A DNA stretch of 64,000 bases, taken from positions 124,001 through 188,000 of the forward strand of contig NZ_JAAFKD010000013.1 of assembly GCF_013299165.1 (NCBI RefSeq), read 5' to 3'. Numbering within the stretch: the first letter of the stretch is position 1; each line of letters begins with the position of its first letter. A model generated the notes under the pieces. The model saw only the letters and a list, made by a program, of their open reading frames with translations, had not been told where the DNA came from and ran no database searches. The translations under genes and the position numbers were made by a program. Origin of the DNA: Microcoleus sp. bin38.metabat.b11b12b14.051. Its GTDB lineage: Bacteria > Cyanobacteriota > Cyanobacteriia > Cyanobacteriales > Microcoleaceae. This document shows positions 60,532 to 64,000 of the stretch, one piece after another.

Positions 60532-63500
60532 ATGTTAAATGCGAACGGGAGCATATTGGCCGACAATCGATCGCCCGCATCGCAGTGGGCAGGGGAAGCT
60601 TTAGGGCTGCCCGAAGTGCAGGTACAAGCGCGGTTGCGCGGAAATCACCTGCATATTTTGTGCGAAGCCCCGCAGTGTCCGTCTCAGGAATTGGTGACGG
60701 CGAGATTTAAGAGCGCGATCGAACAAACTGATTTAACGCGACTACTCCCCGATGGATCTAAAATTTACCAGTTGTTTCTGTGCGGCCGCAAACTCGGTTC
60801 TCGCCAAAATGACTGGACTGTCCGGCTCGATTGCAGCGGTAAACAGCGACAGCCACAGCTACGGGAACCGGAACCGGAACCGGAACCGGAACCGGAACCG
60901 GAACCAAAGGTTTCGGAAGTGCCGCCACCAGCGAGTCCCCCCGAGGGTTCACCCCCACTAAGTCCTAAAGGCGGCGGCGGATTCTTTGCCAAATTTAAAA
61001 ATGAAAACCGCAACCGCAACCTCAAACAGAAATCAGAACCGGTAGAAACCCCGGCCCCACCGCCACAGGTGCGGGAAGAAATGGATTTTGACACCGAAAG
61101 TTTCCCCATCGCCTCCCGGATGGAATACCCAGAAGTTTTTGAAACTTCTCCGGTGACGATCGACACTGGCGCAGGGCGGGAAAGTTTCAGTCCCCCCGCA
61201 GCCGCAGCAGCACCGCAAAGATCCGCGCAGCAGCAGGTAAGTCGCGGCGCGGTGGCTTTGATTCAATCCCCCGAAACAGACTCGGGTGAGGGCGATGGTG
61301 GCGGCACATTGACGGTTTCGCCGGAAACTTTGGCGCGCCGGGGCTATCCAGATGCGATCGCCAGCTATCTCAGCGAAATCCTCGGGCCCATGGGAGTTTC
61401 GGTGAAAGTCAGCATTCGCGAAAAAGAAGTCAAAAGCAGCCGGGAAACCTTGCACGCCAATGCGCCGGAAAATCTCAAGTCCAAGGAACGGCGGCTGCTG
61501 GTGCTGTGCGAGTCAGCTTACAGCCCCGACCCCTCCTTGCTCGCAGAACCGATCGCCAGCAGGTTGCGGAAACTGCAACTAGAAGATGTCGTCGAAGCCG
61601 CCATCGGCAGCCAAGTTAGAGGCGAAGCGAAGCCGGACTGGGTGCTGCGAGTGGATTTGACGCCGCCGGACACAATTCTTAAAGAATGGGCTCGCTGGGG
61701 AGACGTGCCTGCGATCGCCAAGCTGCTCAACCAACACTTGGCCGCATCGACAATGGAAGTGCGCGCCACCCTCAAAGAAGCAACCCTGCACCTGTTTTGC
61801 AGCAAAATTGCCAAAAAAGGACAAAAACCCAAACGACAAGAATACCCAGACAAGCAGCAAACTACAGAGGCGATCGCCCCTTTGCTAGCCTCCTTTGCGC
61901 CCCAAGGCATCCGCGCAGCGACGATTTACGGCGTAGAACCAACCAGCGACAGCAAAACCGAGCCGGAGTCGCCGGTGTGGATTGACTGGGTGGATTTGCC
62001 CGCAGCCCACCACCCTGACTTGGCTGCGAACCCGAGAATATTGGCGGCCGAGGGCGATTCCTGTGCCTTGACTTTTTTGCTCAACAGGTTGCTCAATCCC
62101 AATCTCAACCGCAAGTTGGAAACCGGAGGGATTCGAGCTGTGGCGCTCCACAAAAACGATGTGCTGCACGTGATGACAGAAGCTCTGACTTGCCCCGATC
62201 AGTCGAAGGTAGGGCCATTGGTGGCAAAATTCTTGCGGCAGTTACAAATTCCGGGAGTGGGAGGGGTGCGAGTCTACGGGCGCCGCGCCGGCCAGAAACT
62301 CCCCCTGTGGCGCTACGGTATTGACCTGAGAACGGCGGTTGACGGGACATCAACGCCAATACCCGCAACAGCTCCGTCGCAACAGGCTGTCTTGTCCAAG
62401 GAACCGGTGCCGGAGTTTGCGCCGTCGGTGACGGATGCGAGTTTTTCGGGTTTGGGCGAGAATTTGGTGTTTGATGCTCCGGCGCCCAACTCTTGGCGGC
62501 CGGACTTCAAAATCCGACTCCCGGGACACAAGCTGGGCGAGCAGTTAGTTCATGCTGCGGTGCAGCCGCTTGTGGCTTCGGGTTTGTTTGTTCCCAATGA
62601 CGGTTTGTCAACGAATGCTGCTGCGCCCGGAGGCGTGAGAGCCGATCGCGCGGCGGGCATGGCTTTGATTTGGGCGATCGCCGGCTGTCTGCTGGTTTTC
62701 AATACCGACTGGCTCCTCGGTCTATTTTTGCAATCAGCAGCGGTTAGTCAAGCTCCTAGCGCCTCTGAAGTTTGCACCGACCAAAAATGTCAAAATCGTT
62801 CCCCCGCTCCTTTAGCAGACGTTCAAGCCTCGGTAGCGAGTCCCGCATCTCCGAAGCCGGAGACCGCTTCAGAAGAGGTAAATTTACCTCAAATTCCGTT
62901 GGAGCCAGATCCGTCAGCCACCCGGGAAGAGGCTTTTAACGGCTCTGGGTTTACCAAACCGGGAAATACTAGCGTTTCTGTGGCTGATGTTTCTGCTGCT
63001 CCCGCCTTCCCGACTTTGAGGAGCGAGCAGCTAGACGACCAAATCGCGCGCTATCAAGCGTACATCCGCCAGCACAAAAAACCGCCGGATATCCTAATTG
63101 TCGGCAGTTCGAGGGCGCTGCGGGGCATCGACCCGGAGGTTTTAGAAACTGCTTTGGCCGCAGCAGGCTATCCGGGGCTCAAAGCATACAATTTTGGGGT
63201 GAACGGGGCTACTCTGCAAGTGGTAGATTCGATCGTGCGCCGGATTTTGCCGCCCCAACAATTGCCGAAGTTGCTGGTTTTGGCGGACGGGGCGAGGGCT
63301 CTCAACAGCGGCCGCCCGGATTTGACTTTTAGCGCGATCGCTTCTTCCGAAGGTTACAGACAATTGGCCCGGGGCAGTTTTCTGATCCGCACCAATGAAT
63401 TAGAATCCCCAACCTCGAAGGAAACCGCCAACAATCCGGTAGCGACTGCCAGTCAGTTAGTGCACAATTTGGAAGAAAGTCAAGCCAATATTCAGCAATT

Positions 63501-64000
63501 TTTGACTAACAAGTTGGTCGAGAGTTCTGGAACTTACAAAAAGCGCGATCGGCTCAAAGGGTTTTTGCGATCGCTCGCCAATCCATCAGCCCCAGTCGCC
63601 ACCGCCAGCCCCGAAACCGTGGGGACTCGACAAGCAAGTGAAAATTCTGGGCCCCCTGTTGGGGGTAAAGAACCCAGCGACTTTCAACCAAACGGCTTTT
63701 TGCCGATCGACATCCGCTTCAGCCCGGATACTTATTTTCAGAAACACGCCAAAGTATCTGGATATTACGACTCCGACTATCAAGATTTTAAATTGACAGG
63801 GGAACAAAGCGTAGCACTCAAAAATCTGATCGAATTTACCAAAGTTCGCAACATCAATCTGGTGTTTGTGAATATGCCCCTGACCGAAGATTATTTAGAC
63901 CCGGTGCGGACAGGCTACGAACAAGAATTCCGCCAATATATGCAACAACTAGCAGCTCAAACCGAACTAATTTTTCGAGACAATAGTTTATTGTGGCCCC
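60532..64000 (+). CDS. DUF1574-like protein, partial (3' end outside window)
   Basis: Open from ATG 60532 to the right edge, 1156 codons. The N-terminal part has repeated helical/strand modules (ASQWAGEALGLPEVQVQARLR..., YPDAIASYLSEILGPMGV, GDVPAIAKLLNQHLAAS, DSCALTFLLNRLLNPN) that look like repeats of one small domain acting on amyloid-like or DNA-like ligands; that is unproven. A Pro-Glu hexamer repeat is near residue 111-125. A membrane segment (MALIWAIAGCLLVFNTDWLLG, about 713-735) precedes a SGNH-hydrolase-like domain (ILIVGSSRALRGIDPEVLE, YNFGVNGATLQ, about residue 860 on). The C-terminal part fits DUF1574, a cyanobacterial family of unknown function. The ATG has no strong ribosome site. 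Confidence 0.82.
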   Translation, partial: MLNANGSILADNRSPASQWAGEALGLPEVQVQARLRGNHLHILCEAPQCPSQELVTARFKSAIEQTDLTRLLPDGSKIYQLFLCGRKLGSRQNDWTVRLDCSGKQRQPQLREPEPEPEPEPEPEPKVSEVPPPASPPEGSPPLSPKGGGGFFAKFKNENRNRNLKQKSEPVETPAPPPQVREEMDFDTESFPIASRMEYPEVFETSPVTIDTGAGRESFSPPAAAAAPQRSAQQQVSRGAVALIQSPETDSGEGDGGGTLTVSPETLARRGYPDAIASYLSEILGPMGVSVKVSIREKEVKSSRETLHANAPENLKSKERRLLVLCESAYSPDPSLLAEPIASRLRKLQLEDVVEAAIGSQVRGEAKPDWVLRVDLTPPDTILKEWARWGDVPAIAKLLNQHLAASTMEVRATLKEATLHLFCSKIAKKGQKPKRQEYPDKQQTTEAIAPLLASFAPQGIRAATIYGVEPTSDSKTEPESPVWIDWVDLPAAHHPDLAANPRILAAEGDSCALTFLLNRLLNPNLNRKLETGGIRAVALHKNDVLHVMTEALTCPDQSKVGPLVAKFLRQLQIPGVGGVRVYGRRAGQKLPLWRYGIDLRTAVDGTSTPIPATAPSQQAVLSKEPVPEFAPSVTDASFSGLGENLVFDAPAPNSWRPDFKIRLPGHKLGEQLVHAAVQPLVASGLFVPNDGLSTNAAAPGGVRADRAAGMALIWAIAGCLLVFNTDWLLGLFLQSAAVSQAPSASEVCTDQKCQNRSPAPLADVQASVASPASPKPETASEEVNLPQIPLEPDPSATREEAFNGSGFTKPGNTSVSVADVSAAPAFPTLRSEQLDDQIARYQAYIRQHKKPPDILIVGSSRALRGIDPEVLETALAAAGYPGLKAYNFGVNGATLQVVDSIVRRILPPQQLPKLLVLADGARALNSGRPDLTFSAIASSEGYRQLARGSFLIRTNELESPTSKETANNPVATASQLVHNLEESQANIQQFLTNKLVESSGTYKKRDRLKGFLRSLANPSAPVATASPETVGTRQASENSGPPVGGKEPSDFQPNGFLPIDIRFSPDTYFQKHAKVSGYYDSDYQDFKLTGEQSVALKNLIEFTKVRNINLVFVNMPLTEDYLDPVRTGYEQEFRQYMQQLAAQTELIFRDNSLLWP
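60863..60905. repeat. Hexanucleotide repeat (GGAACC)n in coding sequence
   Basis: About seven copies of a 6-bp unit encoding Glu-Pro dipeptides in the DUF1574-like protein. Six is a multiple of three, so slippage changes length without a frameshift. Confidence 0.93.

Overview
The window looks like the chromosome of a filamentous cyanobacterium, probably a Microcoleus/Oscillatoria-type non-heterocystous species. The evidence is ycf3, cyanobacterial PEP carboxylase, a CyaB1-like cyclase, a hybrid Ser/Thr-His kinase, abundant GCGATCGC (HIP1) octamers, heptanucleotide short tandem repeats and palindromic repeats dispersed between genes. No tRNA, rRNA, CRISPR array, prophage or transposase was recognised.

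Layout. 1-3732: gyrB on the minus strand, running off the left edge and interrupted by two inteins. 3996-4907: miaA. 5079-11222: a giant kinase/AAA/GAF/histidine kinase/receiver protein. 11399-16090: msrP, a WD40 Ser/Thr kinase and a frameshifted short-chain dehydrogenase. 16362-23200: TPR protein, DUF3288-like protein, secA, a small hydrophobic protein, an antitoxin-like/aspartic-protease pair and rnz. 23470-28243: SpoIID-like protein, two uncharacterised proteins, ycf3 (photosystem I assembly) and gatC. 28483-42305: a minus-strand surface-polysaccharide island with glycosyltransferases, SAM methyltransferases, a sulfotransferase-coiled coil-glycosyltransferase fusion and a Wzm/Wzt-type ABC exporter. 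42452-47410: a hypothetical protein, ruvB, a TAXI-type binding protein and recN. 48215-55507: adenylate cyclase, a duplicated-repeat protein, inorganic pyrophosphatase, a metallo-hydrolase and a di-heme cytochrome c. 56489-64000: ppc, a small protein and a DUF1574-like protein running off the right edge.

The most interesting parts are these. (1) GyrB carries two inteins of different type; the second sits at the TOPRIM metal site and contains an XRE-like helix-turn-helix. (2) Six of seven convergent gene gaps are filled by large palindromic repeats, including a 71-bp array organised as exact 142-bp dimers and a 122-bp array that has captured a gene end. (3) In the polysaccharide island one methyltransferase gene ends inside a decayed copy of the neighbouring glycosyltransferase, read in another frame. 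(4) The cyclase has a roughly 180-residue helical insert inside its C-terminal TPR-like unit. Housekeeping functions are otherwise ordinary.
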